Source: Streptomyces olivochromogenes (lineage in GTDB: Bacteria; Actinomycetota; Actinomycetes; Streptomycetales; Streptomycetaceae). Taken from it: DNA of 64,000 bases. A model generated the notes under the pieces. The model was not told where the DNA came from. It was given only the letters and a program-made list of their open reading frames with translations, and did not search any database. The stretch lies in NCBI RefSeq assembly GCF_001514115.1, contig NZ_KQ948466.1, forward strand, positions 219,180 to 283,179, written 5' to 3'. This document shows, piece after piece, positions 46,302 through 54,635 of this stretch; position 1 is the stretch's first letter; the number at the start of each line of letters is the position of its first letter. The position numbers and the translations under genes were made by a program.

Positions 46302-46974
46302 CTAGCCGAGAATGCCCTTGGTCTCCAGGTAGTCGTGGAGGCCGAACTCGCCCCACTCCCGCCCGTTGCCGCTCTTCTTGTACCCGCCGAACGGACAGCC
46401 GAAGTCGAACGCGTCGTTGATCGCGACCCATCCCGCCCGGATGCGACGCGCCACGGCACGCGCCGTCTCCAGGTCCGCACCCGCCACAAAGCCGGCGAGG
46501 CCGTACTCCGTGTCGTTCGCGATCTCGACGGCGTGGTCGACACTGTCGTAGCCGAGGATCGTCACCACCGGCCCGAAGATCTCCTCGCGGGCGACGGTCA
46601 TGTCGTTCGTGACCCGGGCGAAGACGGTGGGCTTCACGTAGTAGCCCTTCTCCAGCCCGTCCGGGCGTCCCGTGCCGCCGGCCACCAGGGTGGCGCCCTC
46701 GTCGATGCCCTTCTGGATCAGCGCCTGGATCTTCTCGAACTGGGCGCCCGAGACCACCGGCCCCATCAGGGGCTCTTGCCGCCCAGTTCCTGGGTCACCC
46801 TCTTCACCGTGGGCGCGGCGTTCCTCGCGATGTCGATGCCCGCGCGCGTCGAACCGGTGAAGGAGATCATGTCGACGTCCGCGTGGCCGGCGAGCGGCAC
46901 CCCCACGCCGGGGCCGTCGCCCTGGACGAGGTTGAACACACCGGCGGGGACACCCGCGGCATCGAGCGGCGGTG
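46302..46974 (-). pseudogene. Aldehyde dehydrogenase pseudogene, headless and internally deleted
   Basis: The upstream part encodes LDAAGVPAGVFNLVQGDG, FTGSTRAGIDIARNAA and VTQELGGKSP and hits a stop. The downstream part, in another frame, reads MGPVVSGAQFEKIQALIQKG, then VTNDMTVAREEIFGPVV and FGGYKKSGNGREWGEFGL to a TAG at 46302. Between ELGGKSP and MGPVVS about 100 residues, including the catalytic Cys region, are missing and the frame changes. The first 150 or so residues of a normal enzyme are absent too. At 46974 the gene abuts the equally headless SDR gene on the other strand. Enzymatic function is excluded. Confidence 0.85.
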
Positions 46975-47655
46975 GCGCACGCACTCGCCTCGCTCGGCGC
47001 CCGGGTCGCCGTGGTGGCCCGCCGCCACGACCGGCTGGCCGCGCTCCCCCAGGGAATCGGCGGCCTCGCCGTCCCCTGCGATCTCTCCGACCTCGACCGG
47101 ATCGGGTCCGTGGTGCCCACGGTCGTCGAGAAACTGGGGCCGCCGGAGATCCTCGTCAACGCCGCAGGGAACATGTTCACGACCGAGCGCGCCGAGTCCG
47201 AACCGCTCGACGCCGTACGCCGGACCGTGGACCTCAACCTGCTGGCCCCGTTGCTGCTCGCGCAGGCCGTCTTCCCCCACATGCGCGCCCTCGGCCGCGG
47301 CGCGATCGTCAACATCTCGTCGATCAGCGGCCGGGTCGGCATCCCCGGCATCCCGCAGGCCTCGTACGCGGCGAGCAAGGCGGGCCTGTCCGGCCTGAGC
47401 GCCGAACTCGCGGTGCAGTGGGCGCGGCATTCGATCCGGGTGAACACCGTCGCCCCCGGCTTCTTCCGCAGCGAGATCACCGGCCCGCTCTACGAGGGTG
47501 AGCGCGCCGCCGAGTACCTGCGCCGCAACACCCCGCTGCCCAAGGAGGGGACCGCCGACGACATCGTCGGCGCGGTCCTGTGGCTCGTCGGCGACGCCGG
47601 AAGCTATGTCACCGGGCAGACGGTCGTCGTCGACGGTGGCTGGACCGCCCGCTGA
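46972..47655 (+). pseudogene. SDR family oxidoreductase lacking its N-terminus
   Basis: The open frame gives 227 residues starting (V)AHALASLGARVAVVARRHDRL. It includes LVNAAGN, the catalytic Ser in GAIVNISSISG, and YAASKAGLSGLSAELA with the YxxxK pair, then VNTVAPGFFRSEI and GQTVVVDGGW. A normal classical SDR has about 250 residues and starts with a strand and the TGxxxGIG cofactor motif, and here that first segment is gone. The GTG at 46972 has no ribosome site. The loss coincides with the joint to the headless aldehyde dehydrogenase, so one deletion probably removed both 5' ends and their shared promoter. Without the glycine motif it should not bind NAD(P)H. Confidence 0.7.
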
Positions 47656-47698
47656 CAGCACCTCCTGCCGAGCAGAGGGGAACGGCTACGCTGAGGTC

Positions 47699-48271
47699 AT
47701 GCCGTCCACACGTCGCACAGCGCGCCAGACCGACCTGCTCGAACGGTTGGTCGCCCTGCTGGCGGCGGAAGGTTTCGCCTCGTTCACGCTCGACGAGCTG
47801 ACCGAGCGGCTGCGCTGCTCGAAGACGACGTTGTACCAACTGGCGGGCAGCAAGCAGGAGTTGGTCCGCGAGGCCGTGAAGCACTACTTCCGGAGCGCGG
47901 CCGAGGCGATCGAGAAGCAGGTGGCGGACACCTCCGCGCCCGCGGAGCGTGTGGCGGTCTACCTGAACGCGGTCGCCCAGCAGTTGAGGCCGCTGTCCCG
48001 GAGATTCCTCGACGACATGGCCGGATTCGAACCGGCCCGCGAGGTGTACGAGGCCAACACCCGCCTGGCCGCGGGCCGGATCCGACAGCTGATCGCTGAC
48101 GGCGTCGCCGCCGGCGCGTTCCGTGACGTCCACGCGGCCTTCGTGGGCGAGGTCGTCGCCGCCACCATGCAGGAGATCCAGCGCGGCGAGGTGTCCGCGC
48201 GCACGGGGCTGAGCGACGCGGAGGCGTACGCCGAGTTGGCGTCGCTCATCGTGCACGCGGTCTCGCCCTGA
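47699..48271 (+). CDS. TetR family transcriptional regulator
   Basis: A 190-residue regulator with HTH text LVALLAAEGFASFTLDELTERLRCSKTTLYQLAGSKQEL-like order (here in residues 16-54) and a helical C-terminus (FLDDMAGFEPAREVYEANTR, then LASLIVHAVSP). The ATG at 47699 is preceded by a TACGCT -10-like box 6 nt before it and no strong Shine-Dalgarno sequence, so a leaderless transcript is likely. Its 3' end overlaps the end of the convergent CoA-transferase-family gene by 26 bp. A perfect TetR-type palindrome at 49432, in the divergent promoter beyond that gene, is a candidate target. Confidence 0.87.
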   Translation: MPSTRRTARQTDLLERLVALLAAEGFASFTLDELTERLRCSKTTLYQLAGSKQELVREAVKHYFRSAAEAIEKQVADTSAPAERVAVYLNAVAQQLRPLSRRFLDDMAGFEPAREVYEANTRLAAGRIRQLIADGVAAGAFRDVHAAFVGEVVAATMQEIQRGEVSARTGLSDAEAYAELASLIVHAVSP

Positions 48272-49412
48272 CCGCGGGGGTGGCGGCCGGTGAGCCGGCA
48301 CCCCAGTCCCGCAGCACCGACTCGGTGTCGGCGCCCGGCGCGCCCGGGGCCGAGGGCCGCCGGTTGGGTGTGCGCGAGAAGCGCGGGGCGGGGGCGGCCT
48401 GGAGGATGCCGTCGACCTCGATGAGGGTGCTCCGGGCCACCACATGCGGATGCGCTCCCGCCTCCGCGAACGTCAGCACGGGGGTGACGCACGCGTCCGT
48501 GCCGGCGAAGTGCGCGGCCCACTCGTCGCGCGTACGGGAGGCGAACCGCCGCGCGAACCGGGCGCGCAGCGCGGGCCAGCCGCCGCGGTCGCCCTGGGCG
48601 GACAGGTGGGCCCCGGCGATGCCCAGTCCTTCCAGCAGCGCCGCGAAAAACTGCGGTTCGAGTGCGGCGACGGCCACGTACTTGCCGTCGCCGCACTCGT
48701 AGGTGTCGTAGAAGGGGGCGGCCCCGTCGAGGAGGTTGGCGCCCCGTTCGTCCGACCACTCGCCCATGCCGCGCAGCGCGTATGTCATCTGGCCCAGCAG
48801 GGCGGTCCCGTCGACCATGGCGGAGTCCACGACCTGCCCGGCTCCGGAGCGTGAGCGCTCCCAGAGCGCGGCCAGGACGCCGATGACCAGGAGCATGGAC
48901 CCACCGCCGAAATCTCCGACCAGATTGAGCGGCGGGGGCGGGGGATCACCGGCTCGGCCCATCGCATGGAGCAGCCCGGTGAGACCGATGTAGTTCAGGT
49001 CGTGCCCGGGGTCCTGGGCGAGCGGGCCGTCCTGACCCCAGCCGGTGACGCGTGCGTAGACGAGCCCCGGATTGCCCTTGCCGCAGTCCTCGGGGCCGAC
49101 GCCCAGGCGCTCGGCGACGCCCGGCCGGAGGCCCTCGATCAGCACATCGGCCCGGGCGGCCAGCGCCCGTACCAGCGCACGCCCCTCGGACTCCTTGAGA
49201 TCGGCGAAGACCGACCGGCGGCCGCGCCGCATGATGTCGGTCGCGTCTTCCGGGCCGAGTCGCAGCGCTCGGCCGGAGGGCCGCTCGACGCGCACCACGT
49301 CGGCGCCGAGATCGGCCAGCACCATGGCCGCGTGCGGAGCCGGCCCGAGTCCCGCGAGTTCGAGGACGCGTAGGCCGGCGAGGGGACCGGCGGATCCATC
49401 GCTGGACTGCAT
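48246..49412 (-). CDS. CaiB/BaiF family protein, alpha-methylacyl-CoA racemase-like
   Basis: A 388-residue class III CoA-transferase-fold protein. It has LAGLRVLELAGLGPAPHAAMVLADLGADVVRVERP at the N-terminus (shown in pieces: the GLGPAPH loop is typical of racemases), the FADLKESEGRALVRALAARADVLIEG-type region, HDLNYIGLTGLL and DSAMVDGTALLGQM, and YVAVAALEPQFFAALLEGLG. The GPAPHAAM and HDLNYIG pieces, with an Asp before ATDIM, favour the racemase (AMACR/Mcr) branch, which interconverts 2-methylacyl-CoA epimers before beta-oxidation. The start at 49412 leaves a good promoter region. It is divergent from the acyl-CoA dehydrogenase, with a palindrome in between, and overlaps the TetR gene at its 3' end. 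Confidence 0.85.
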   Translation of the reverse strand: MQSSDGSAGPLAGLRVLELAGLGPAPHAAMVLADLGADVVRVERPSGRALRLGPEDATDIMRRGRRSVFADLKESEGRALVRALAARADVLIEGLRPGVAERLGVGPEDCGKGNPGLVYARVTGWGQDGPLAQDPGHDLNYIGLTGLLHAMGRAGDPPPPPLNLVGDFGGGSMLLVIGVLAALWERSRSGAGQVVDSAMVDGTALLGQMTYALRGMGEWSDERGANLLDGAAPFYDTYECGDGKYVAVAALEPQFFAALLEGLGIAGAHLSAQGDRGGWPALRARFARRFASRTRDEWAAHFAGTDACVTPVLTFAEAGAHPHVVARSTLIEVDGILQAAPAPRFSRTPNRRPSAPGAPGADTESVLRDWGAGSPAATPAVRARPRAR

Positions 49413-49431
49413 GGCATCACGGTACCAAAAA

Positions 49432-49447
49432 CGATACTGTTGTATCG
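49432..49447. promoter_or_regulatory. Perfect palindrome CGATAC-TGTT-GTATCG between divergent genes
   Basis: Perfect 6-bp arms lie in the 75-bp gap between the racemase-like gene (start 49412) and the acyl-CoA dehydrogenase (start 49488). A further half-site GTATC follows at 49454. The position suits repression of both genes by one TetR-type protein, possibly the one encoded at 47699. Confidence 0.6.
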
Positions 49448-49487
49448 CTCGCCGTATCATTAATTCCTGAGCGACCGAGGACATCCC

Positions 49488-50660
49488 ATGCCAGCTACCC
49501 GCACGCTTCCCTCCCCGGAAGCAGTCGACCTGATCGGCCTGACCCGTGAGCTCGCCGAGAAGGAGCTCGCGCCCCGAGTCGCCGAAGCGGAGGCCGAGGA
49601 GAAGTTCCCCCGCGAGGTCTTCCGCACGCTCGGCCGGGCGGGCCTGCTGAGCCTGCCCTACGCCGAGGAGTACGGCGGTGGGGACCAGCCCTACGAGGTC
49701 TACCTCCAGGTCCTCGAGGAGATCGCCGCCGTGTGGGCCAGCGTCGGGGTCGGCGTCTCGGTGCACGCGCTGTCCTGCTTCGCCCTCGCCTCCTTCGGCA
49801 CCGAGAAGCAGCGCAAGGAGTGGCTGCCCGACATGCTCAGCGGCGAGCTGCTCGGCGCCTACTGCCTGTCCGAGGCCCACGCCGGTTCCGACCCCGCCGC
49901 GATGCGCACCCGGGCCGTCAGGGACGGCGACGACTACGTCCTGAACGGCGCCAAGGCGTGGACCACGCACGGTGGGCACGCGGACTTCTACACGATCATG
50001 GCGCGTACGTCCGACGCGGGCTCGGGCGCGATCTCCTGCTTCCTCGTCCCGGCCGACACCCCCGGCCTCATAGCCGACCCGCCCGAGCACAAGATGGGTC
50101 TGACCGGGTCGGCCACCGCGACCATCCGCCTGGAGGACGTGCGCGTCCCGGCGGATCGCCGGATCGGCGAGGAGGGCCAGGGACTCAAGATCGCCTTCGC
50201 CGGACTGGACTGCGGACGACTGGGCATCGCGGCCGTGGCCACGGGCCTGGCCCAGGGAGCGCTGGACCACGCGCTGCGCTACTCGCGCGAACGGGAGACC
50301 TTCGGCCGCCCGATCATCGAACACCAGGGCCTGGCGTTCGTCCTCGCGGACATGGCCGCGGCGGTCCAGGCCTCCCGGGCCACCACACTCGCCGCCGCCC
50401 GGCTCAAGGACCAGGGACTCCCGTTCGCCTGCGAGGCGTCCATCGCCAAGCTGATCGCCACGGACAACGCCATGAAGGTCACCACGGACGCCGTCCAGGT
50501 CCTCGGCGGCGCCGGCTACACCCGCGACTTCCCGGTCGAGCGCTATATGCGCGAGGCCAAGGTCATGCAGATCTTCGAGGGCACCAACCAGATCCAGCGC
50601 CTGATCATCGGTCGCGCGCTGCGGGAGAGCGACCGGGGCACCCTCCGGGTCCAGAACTAG
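49488..50660 (+). CDS. Acyl-CoA dehydrogenase
   Basis: A 390-residue flavoprotein with all classical ACAD marks: LPYAEEYGGGDQPYEVYLQ, AYCLSEAHAGSDPAAMRT, VLNGAKAWTTHGGHADFY, FGRPIIEHQGLAFVLADM, QVLGGAGYTRDFPVERYMR and the catalytic base in IFEGTNQIQRLI (Glu364). It therefore looks like a catalytically complete homotetramer, unlike the gene at 24993. It is divergent from the racemase-like gene and shares the palindromic operator, which suggests they act together on 2-methyl-branched acyl-CoA. The ATG at 49488 has a moderate upstream GAGGAC stretch. Confidence 0.92.
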   Translation: MPATRTLPSPEAVDLIGLTRELAEKELAPRVAEAEAEEKFPREVFRTLGRAGLLSLPYAEEYGGGDQPYEVYLQVLEEIAAVWASVGVGVSVHALSCFALASFGTEKQRKEWLPDMLSGELLGAYCLSEAHAGSDPAAMRTRAVRDGDDYVLNGAKAWTTHGGHADFYTIMARTSDAGSGAISCFLVPADTPGLIADPPEHKMGLTGSATATIRLEDVRVPADRRIGEEGQGLKIAFAGLDCGRLGIAAVATGLAQGALDHALRYSRERETFGRPIIEHQGLAFVLADMAAAVQASRATTLAAARLKDQGLPFACEASIAKLIATDNAMKVTTDAVQVLGGAGYTRDFPVERYMREAKVMQIFEGTNQIQRLIIGRALRESDRGTLRVQN

Positions 50661-50672
50661 GACCTGCGGACC

Positions 50673-51173
50673 CTAATGGGAGTGCGGGAGCCCGTGGAGC
50701 CGGGCTCGTAGGGCGCGGGCCATGCGGTCCGCGCCTTCCGCTGTCACCCCCTCCGACTCCGGGCGGTCCAGGAGCCCGAAGATGCCCGGCCCACGGTGTG
50801 CGGCGGGCAGATCCGCCATGCGCGGCACGATGTGGAAGTGCACGTGCGCGAAGCCCTCGGACTCGGCGAACTGGACGACGTAGGTCTTGAGGCAACCCGT
50901 CACCCCGCGCAGCGCCCTGGAGAGCCCGACCTGCCACACCCCCAGCGCCCCGGCCTCGGCGTCGGTGAGGTCATGGACGGCCGTGACGTGCCGCCGCGGC
51001 AGCAGCACCAGCCAGCCGGGCACCACGGTGTTGAAGCTGTGAGCCACCCGCCAGTACTGGTCGAACGCGATGCGTTCGCGGGGCGGAAGTTCATCGAACC
51101 GCGCTTCCTTGCCGCATGCGTAGCAGGGGGGAGTCGTGTCGTCCGTGTCCGTGTCGCGTGTCGTGTCAGTCAT
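50673..51173 (-). CDS. HIT family protein
   Basis: A 166-residue histidine-triad nucleotide-binding protein. The signature HVHFHIVPRM near residue 123 has the H-x-H-x-H triad. The N-terminal zinc-type CYACGKE is followed by FNTVVPGWLVLLPRRHVTAVHDLT. HIT proteins hydrolyse or transfer nucleoside phosphoramidates and dinucleotides. The Asp/Thr-rich start (MTDTTRDTDTDDTT) is poorly conserved, so the real start could be a few codons later. The gene converges on the acyl-CoA dehydrogenase with 12 bp between stops. No operon partner is seen. Confidence 0.87.
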   Translation of the reverse strand: MTDTTRDTDTDDTTPPCYACGKEARFDELPPRERIAFDQYWRVAHSFNTVVPGWLVLLPRRHVTAVHDLTDAEAGALGVWQVGLSRALRGVTGCLKTYVVQFAESEGFAHVHFHIVPRMADLPAAHRGPGIFGLLDRPESEGVTAEGADRMARALRARLHGLPHSH

Positions 51174-51226
51174 CGGGGAGAAGTCCAGCCGCCCGTTCTC
51201 GGTGAGGTGGATAAGTTGCACCCTCC

Positions 51227-51322
51227 ATCTCGGACGTACTGCCCCTGGAGCAGGCGGCCGAATCCGTCGAACGGCTGGAGCACAAGAAGGGCGATCCGAT
51301 CCGCCTGGTACTGCGCCCCTGA
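51227..51322 (+). pseudogene. C-terminal fragment of a zinc-binding (MDR) dehydrogenase
   Basis: Thirty-one codons reading ISDVLPLEQAAESVERLEHK, then KGDPIRLVLRP and a TGA, match the final helix and strand of NADPH:quinone-oxidoreductase-like MDR proteins. There is no upstream coding frame, since the HIT gene starts at 51173 on the other strand. It is a stranded 3' end. The rest of the gap to 51436 shows nothing else certain. Confidence 0.6.
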
Positions 51323-51436
51323 GCTACCCGGCAAGGCCGCCCTCGTGGCGCGCGCCTACGTCGAGCGTGTCCTCGCCTCCGACCCCTGGCGCCCACCGCG
51401 GGGGCTGCACGGCGGGCGTCAGGGCTCCGTACGGTC

Positions 51437-52840
51437 TCAGAAGTTGATCATGTGTCCGGCCAGGCCGTGCACGGCTTCCTTCACCGCTTCACCCAGGGTC
51501 GGGTGGGCGTGGACATTGCGGGCGACCTCGTGCACGGTCAGGTCCCACTGCTGCGCCAGCGTCAGCTCCGGGAGCAGCTCCGTCACGTCCGGACCGATCA
51601 GATGGCCCCCGAGGAGCTCGCCGTACTTGGCGTCGCTGATCAGCTTCACGAAGCCGACCGTGTCACCCAGGCCGTGCGACTTGCCATTGGCCGTGAAGGG
51701 GAACTTGGCGACCTTGACGTCGTAGCCCCGCTCCTTCGCCTGCGCCTCGGTGTAGCCGAAACTGGCGATCTGCGGCTGGCAGTACGTGGCGCGCGGGATC
51801 ATCACATAGTCCAGCTCCATGGTCTCCGCGTCCGCGATCGTCTCGGCCGCGATGATCCCCATGGACTCGGCGTTGTGCGCGAGCATCAGCTTCGCGGTCA
51901 CATCCCCGATGGCGTAGATGTGCGGTACGGACGTACGGCAGCGGCCGTCGACGTCGATCGCGCCGCGCTCGGTGACCCGTACGCCCGTGGCCTCCAGGCC
52001 GTACCCGGTGACGTTCGGCGCGAAGCCGATCGCCTGGAGGACCTTGTCGGCCTCCAGCACCTTCTGCGCACCGTCCTTGCCGGTGACCGTCACCCGCACC
52101 TGCGGGCCCGACTCGTCGATCGACTCGACACGCGTCGAGGTGAGCACGTCGATGCCCAGCTTCCGGTACTGCTTGGCGAGTTCGGCGGAGACGTCCGCGT
52201 CCTCCAGCGGGGCGACCCGGTCGAGGAACTCGACGACCGTGACCTTCACACCGTAGTTGTGCAGGACGTACGCGAACTCGATGCCGATGGCCCCGGCGCC
52301 CGCGATCACGATGGAGCGCGGCAGCTCCTCGGCGAGGATCTGCTCCTCGTAGGTGACGACACGGTCGCTGCGCCGGGTGCCGGGCAACAGCTTGGGGGTG
52401 GCGCCGGTGGCGATGATGCAGTCGTCGAAACCGACCGTCTTCGTGGTGCCGTCGGCGAGGGCGACCTGGAGCGTGTGGGCGTCGAGGAAGGTGCCGCGGC
52501 CGTCGATCTCGGTGATCGCGTTCTTCTTCATCAGGAAGTGGACGCCCTTGACCCGGCCGTCCGCGACCCGGCGGCTGCGCCGGTACGCCTCGCCGTAGTC
52601 GAAGGAGACCTCGCCGTCGACCTTGATCCCGAAGGTCTTCGCCTCCCGCGTGAAGATGTGCGCCAGCTCGGCATTGCGCAGCAGCGCCTTCGTGGGGATG
52701 CAGCCGACGTTCAGACAGACACCACCCCAGTACCGCTCCTCGACGACCGCGACCCGCTTGCCGAGTTGCGCGGCGCGGATGGCGGCCACATAGCCGCCCG
52801 GTCCTGCTCCGAGTACGACCACGTCGAAGCGCTCGTCCAT
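51437..52840 (-). CDS. lpdA: Dihydrolipoyl dehydrogenase
   Basis: A 467-residue FAD-disulfide oxidoreductase, the E3 component that reoxidises dihydrolipoyl groups. FAD motif VVLGAGPGGYVAAIRAAQLG at the N-terminus is followed by the redox disulfide in GGVCLNVGCIPTK. The NAD motif is SIVIAGAGAIGIEFAYVL, and the second FAD motif is IYAIGDVTAKLMLAHNA. The C-terminal catalytic dyad His-Glu is in HAHPTLGEAVKEA. No E1 or E2 genes adjoin it, so it serves complexes encoded elsewhere, as is common in Streptomyces. Start and length are normal. Confidence 0.93.
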   Translation of the reverse strand: MDERFDVVVLGAGPGGYVAAIRAAQLGKRVAVVEERYWGGVCLNVGCIPTKALLRNAELAHIFTREAKTFGIKVDGEVSFDYGEAYRRSRRVADGRVKGVHFLMKKNAITEIDGRGTFLDAHTLQVALADGTTKTVGFDDCIIATGATPKLLPGTRRSDRVVTYEEQILAEELPRSIVIAGAGAIGIEFAYVLHNYGVKVTVVEFLDRVAPLEDADVSAELAKQYRKLGIDVLTSTRVESIDESGPQVRVTVTGKDGAQKVLEADKVLQAIGFAPNVTGYGLEATGVRVTERGAIDVDGRCRTSVPHIYAIGDVTAKLMLAHNAESMGIIAAETIADAETMELDYVMIPRATYCQPQIASFGYTEAQAKERGYDVKVAKFPFTANGKSHGLGDTVGFVKLISDAKYGELLGGHLIGPDVTELLPELTLAQQWDLTVHEVARNVHAHPTLGEAVKEAVHGLAGHMINF

Positions 52841-52911
52841 GAGTGGATCCTTCCGGTGAAGCCCGGCTCAGAGCCGGTCCAACATCCTCTGCACCATCTG
52901 ACCCTGTGACC

Positions 52912-53535
52912 TTATGTCGTCAGTGCCGCTACGACACTTTTCGTGTCTGTGATCACATGCGCATAGGTCGGACCGTTCAATTCATGGGCGGCCCTCATGA
53001 GTTCGCGCGAGAACGCCGCGGTGGCGTCGGTCACCAGCGACACATGGAATCCGAGTTCCATCGCGTACTTGGCCGTGGTCTCGATACAGGTGTTCGCGAG
53101 CAGTCCGATGACGATCACGTGGTCCACGCCACGCTGACGCAGGCGCATCTCCAGGTCGGTGTTGGCGAACCCGCTCTGGGCCCAGTGCTGTACGACCACC
53201 GTGTCCGAGGGCTCGGGCCGCAGGGGCGGGTACCAGTCCCCGCCGAACGCGTCCTGGGCGAAGAGCTGATGCTTGTCCACGGAGCGTTGTGACGGGTTCG
53301 GGTGGGAAAAGGAGTCGTACAACCCCGGTGTCCAGCGGTGATGCGGAACATAGAACACCGGCACGTCGACCTCACGAGCGGTGGACACCAGTTCGGGCAG
53401 ATGGGCCCGCAGGTCGACTTCCCGCGCGACCTCCGCGATGCGCGGCCAGAGCTTGCCCTCGTCGGCGAGGAAGTCGTTCAGCGGATCGACCAGCAGAACC
53501 CCCGTCCGGCGCCGGTCGTAGTCGTACACCGTCAT
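52912..53535 (-). CDS. Cysteine hydrolase family protein (isochorismatase-like)
   Basis: A 207-residue alpha/beta hydrolase of the isochorismatase-like superfamily. It has GVLLVDPLNDFLADEGKLW with the catalytic Asp, a lysine candidate in the middle (VDKHQLFAQDAFGGDW) and the nucleophile region IVIGLLANTCIETTAKYAMELG with Cys. VTDATAAFSRE is the conserved following strand. Members hydrolyse amides, nicotinamide or isochorismate, and substrate is not predictable. It lies 71 bp downstream-side of lpdA on the same strand and 44 bp from the thioesterase, so loose co-transcription is possible. Confidence 0.86.
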   Translation of the reverse strand: MTVYDYDRRRTGVLLVDPLNDFLADEGKLWPRIAEVAREVDLRAHLPELVSTAREVDVPVFYVPHHRWTPGLYDSFSHPNPSQRSVDKHQLFAQDAFGGDWYPPLRPEPSDTVVVQHWAQSGFANTDLEMRLRQRGVDHVIVIGLLANTCIETTAKYAMELGFHVSLVTDATAAFSRELMRAAHELNGPTYAHVITDTKSVVAALTT

Positions 53536-53579
53536 GGCTGCCTGCCTTCCGTACGTCGCGCTCCTGTGCGTGCGGCCGC

Positions 53580-54065
53580 TCAGACGGGGAACAGCAGACA
53601 GCTGCTGGTGGTGTGCGCCAGCAGCCGGTTCCCGGAATCGAAGAGCTCGGCCTGCGCGAGGGCGGTACGACGTCCACTGTTGAGGACGGTGCCCACGGCA
53701 CGGACCTTGCCGGTGTCCACGGTGACCGGGCGCAGGAACTTCACATTCAGGTCGAGTGAGGTATACCCCATCCCCTGCGGCAGGACCGACTGCACCGCGC
53801 AGCCCGCCGCCGAATCGAGCAGGGTGGCGTACACACCGCCGTGGACGCTTCCGATCGGGTTGTAGTGCTCCTCGCCCGGGACGAGGGCGAAGACGACCCG
53901 GCCGTGCTCGACCTCTTCGAACGTCATCCCGAGGGTCGCCGCGATCGGCGCGGCGGGGAGCCGTCCGGCCTGCACCTCGCGGAGGAAGTCGAGACCGCTG
54001 TACTGCCCGACGGCGGCGGCGGAGACGGCGGGGTCCTCCCAGTCGTACGTGCGTGACCTGCCCAT
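53580..54065 (-). CDS. PaaI family hotdog-fold thioesterase
   Basis: A 161-residue acyl-CoA thioesterase. The catalytic HGG loop is NPIGSVHGGVYATLLDSAAGCA, preceded by FALVPGEEHY and followed by YTSLDLNVKFLRPV, typical of the PaaI/4HBT group that hydrolyses phenylacetyl- or acyl-CoA. A 30-residue N-terminal extension (SGLDFLREVQAGRLPAAPIA) is the common helix in this group. It is divergent from the HxlR-type regulator, and the 90-bp shared gap carries a direct repeat at 54082 and 54117, so the regulator probably controls it. Confidence 0.88.
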   Translation of the reverse strand: MGRSRTYDWEDPAVSAAAVGQYSGLDFLREVQAGRLPAAPIAATLGMTFEEVEHGRVVFALVPGEEHYNPIGSVHGGVYATLLDSAAGCAVQSVLPQGMGYTSLDLNVKFLRPVTVDTGKVRAVGTVLNSGRRTALAQAELFDSGNRLLAHTTSSCLLFPV

Positions 54066-54081
54066 GTCGCTCCCTCGATGA

Positions 54082-54142
54082 TCTGGATGTGGAATTCGAA
54101 GCTAGCCAGGACGAGGTCTGGATGTCAACGTCGAAGCCAGCC
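54082..54142. promoter_or_regulatory. 26-bp direct repeat in the thioesterase/HxlR divergent promoter
   Basis: Copies at 54082-54107 and 54117-54142 share TCTGGATGT, TCGAAGC and AGCC, with five mismatches, and start 35 bp apart. HxlR proteins often bind repeated sites. The second copy ends directly at a TACGAT -10 box (54143-54148) for the regulator gene, so binding there would block its own transcription. Confidence 0.6.
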
Positions 54143-54155
54143 TACGATGGGCCGC

Positions 54156-54635
54156 ATGACATGGCTGGAGACAAGCACCGAGAACTGCACGGTCCAGCGG
54201 ACTCTCGACCTGGTGGGCGAGAAGTGGTCGCTGCTGGTCCTGCGGGACGCCATGAACGGCGTACGGCGCTTCGACGACTTCCGCCGGCACGTGGGGCTGT
54301 CCGAGAGCGTGCTCGCGGACCGGCTGCGCAAGCTCGTCGCGGCCGGGATCCTGGACTCCGTCCCCTACAACGAGCCCGGCAGCCGTACCCGCCACGAGTA
54401 CCGGCTCACCCGCAAGGGCTGGGAGCTGTGGCCGGCGATGATCGCCCTCAAGCAGTGGGGAGACCGCCACGCGGCGGATCCCGAGGGCCCGCCCCTGGAG
54501 GTCACGCACGTCGACTGCGGCGCGCCGGTCGAGACCGTGGTCGTCTGCTCCGCGGGACACGGCGCCCTCGTCCCGCCGGAGGCACGCACCCGCCCCGGCC
54601 CGTCGGCGAAGCCGTTGGACCTCACCGCTCGTTAG
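54156..54635 (+). CDS. HxlR-type winged helix regulator
   Basis: A 159-residue MarR/HxlR-type regulator. It shows CTVQRTLDLVGEKWSLLVLRDAMNG, the HTH FDDFRRHVGLSESVLADRLRKLVAAG and the wing RTRHEYRLTRKGWEL. An extra C-terminal stretch has a CxAG-type VVCSAGHGALV. The ATG at 54156 is 7 nt after TACGAT and has no Shine-Dalgarno sequence, so a leaderless transcript is likely; an ATG three codons earlier overlaps the -10. It is divergent from the PaaI thioesterase, its probable target. HxlR proteins commonly sense aldehydes, quinones or other electrophiles by cysteine. Confidence 0.88.
   Translation: MTWLETSTENCTVQRTLDLVGEKWSLLVLRDAMNGVRRFDDFRRHVGLSESVLADRLRKLVAAGILDSVPYNEPGSRTRHEYRLTRKGWELWPAMIALKQWGDRHAADPEGPPLEVTHVDCGAPVETVVVCSAGHGALVPPEARTRPGPSAKPLDLTAR

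Noticed and set aside
46930..46975. Reading TGGDTRGIER as the N-terminal cofactor motif of the SDR
   Set aside because: The same bases on the other strand encode good aldehyde dehydrogenase sequence (AAGVPAGVFNLVQ), and the frame does not join the SDR, so the resemblance is accidental.
51323..51436. Coding fragment after the dehydrogenase tail (AALVARAYVERVLASDP)
   Set aside because: It is too short, has no start or family match, and could be chance in this composition.
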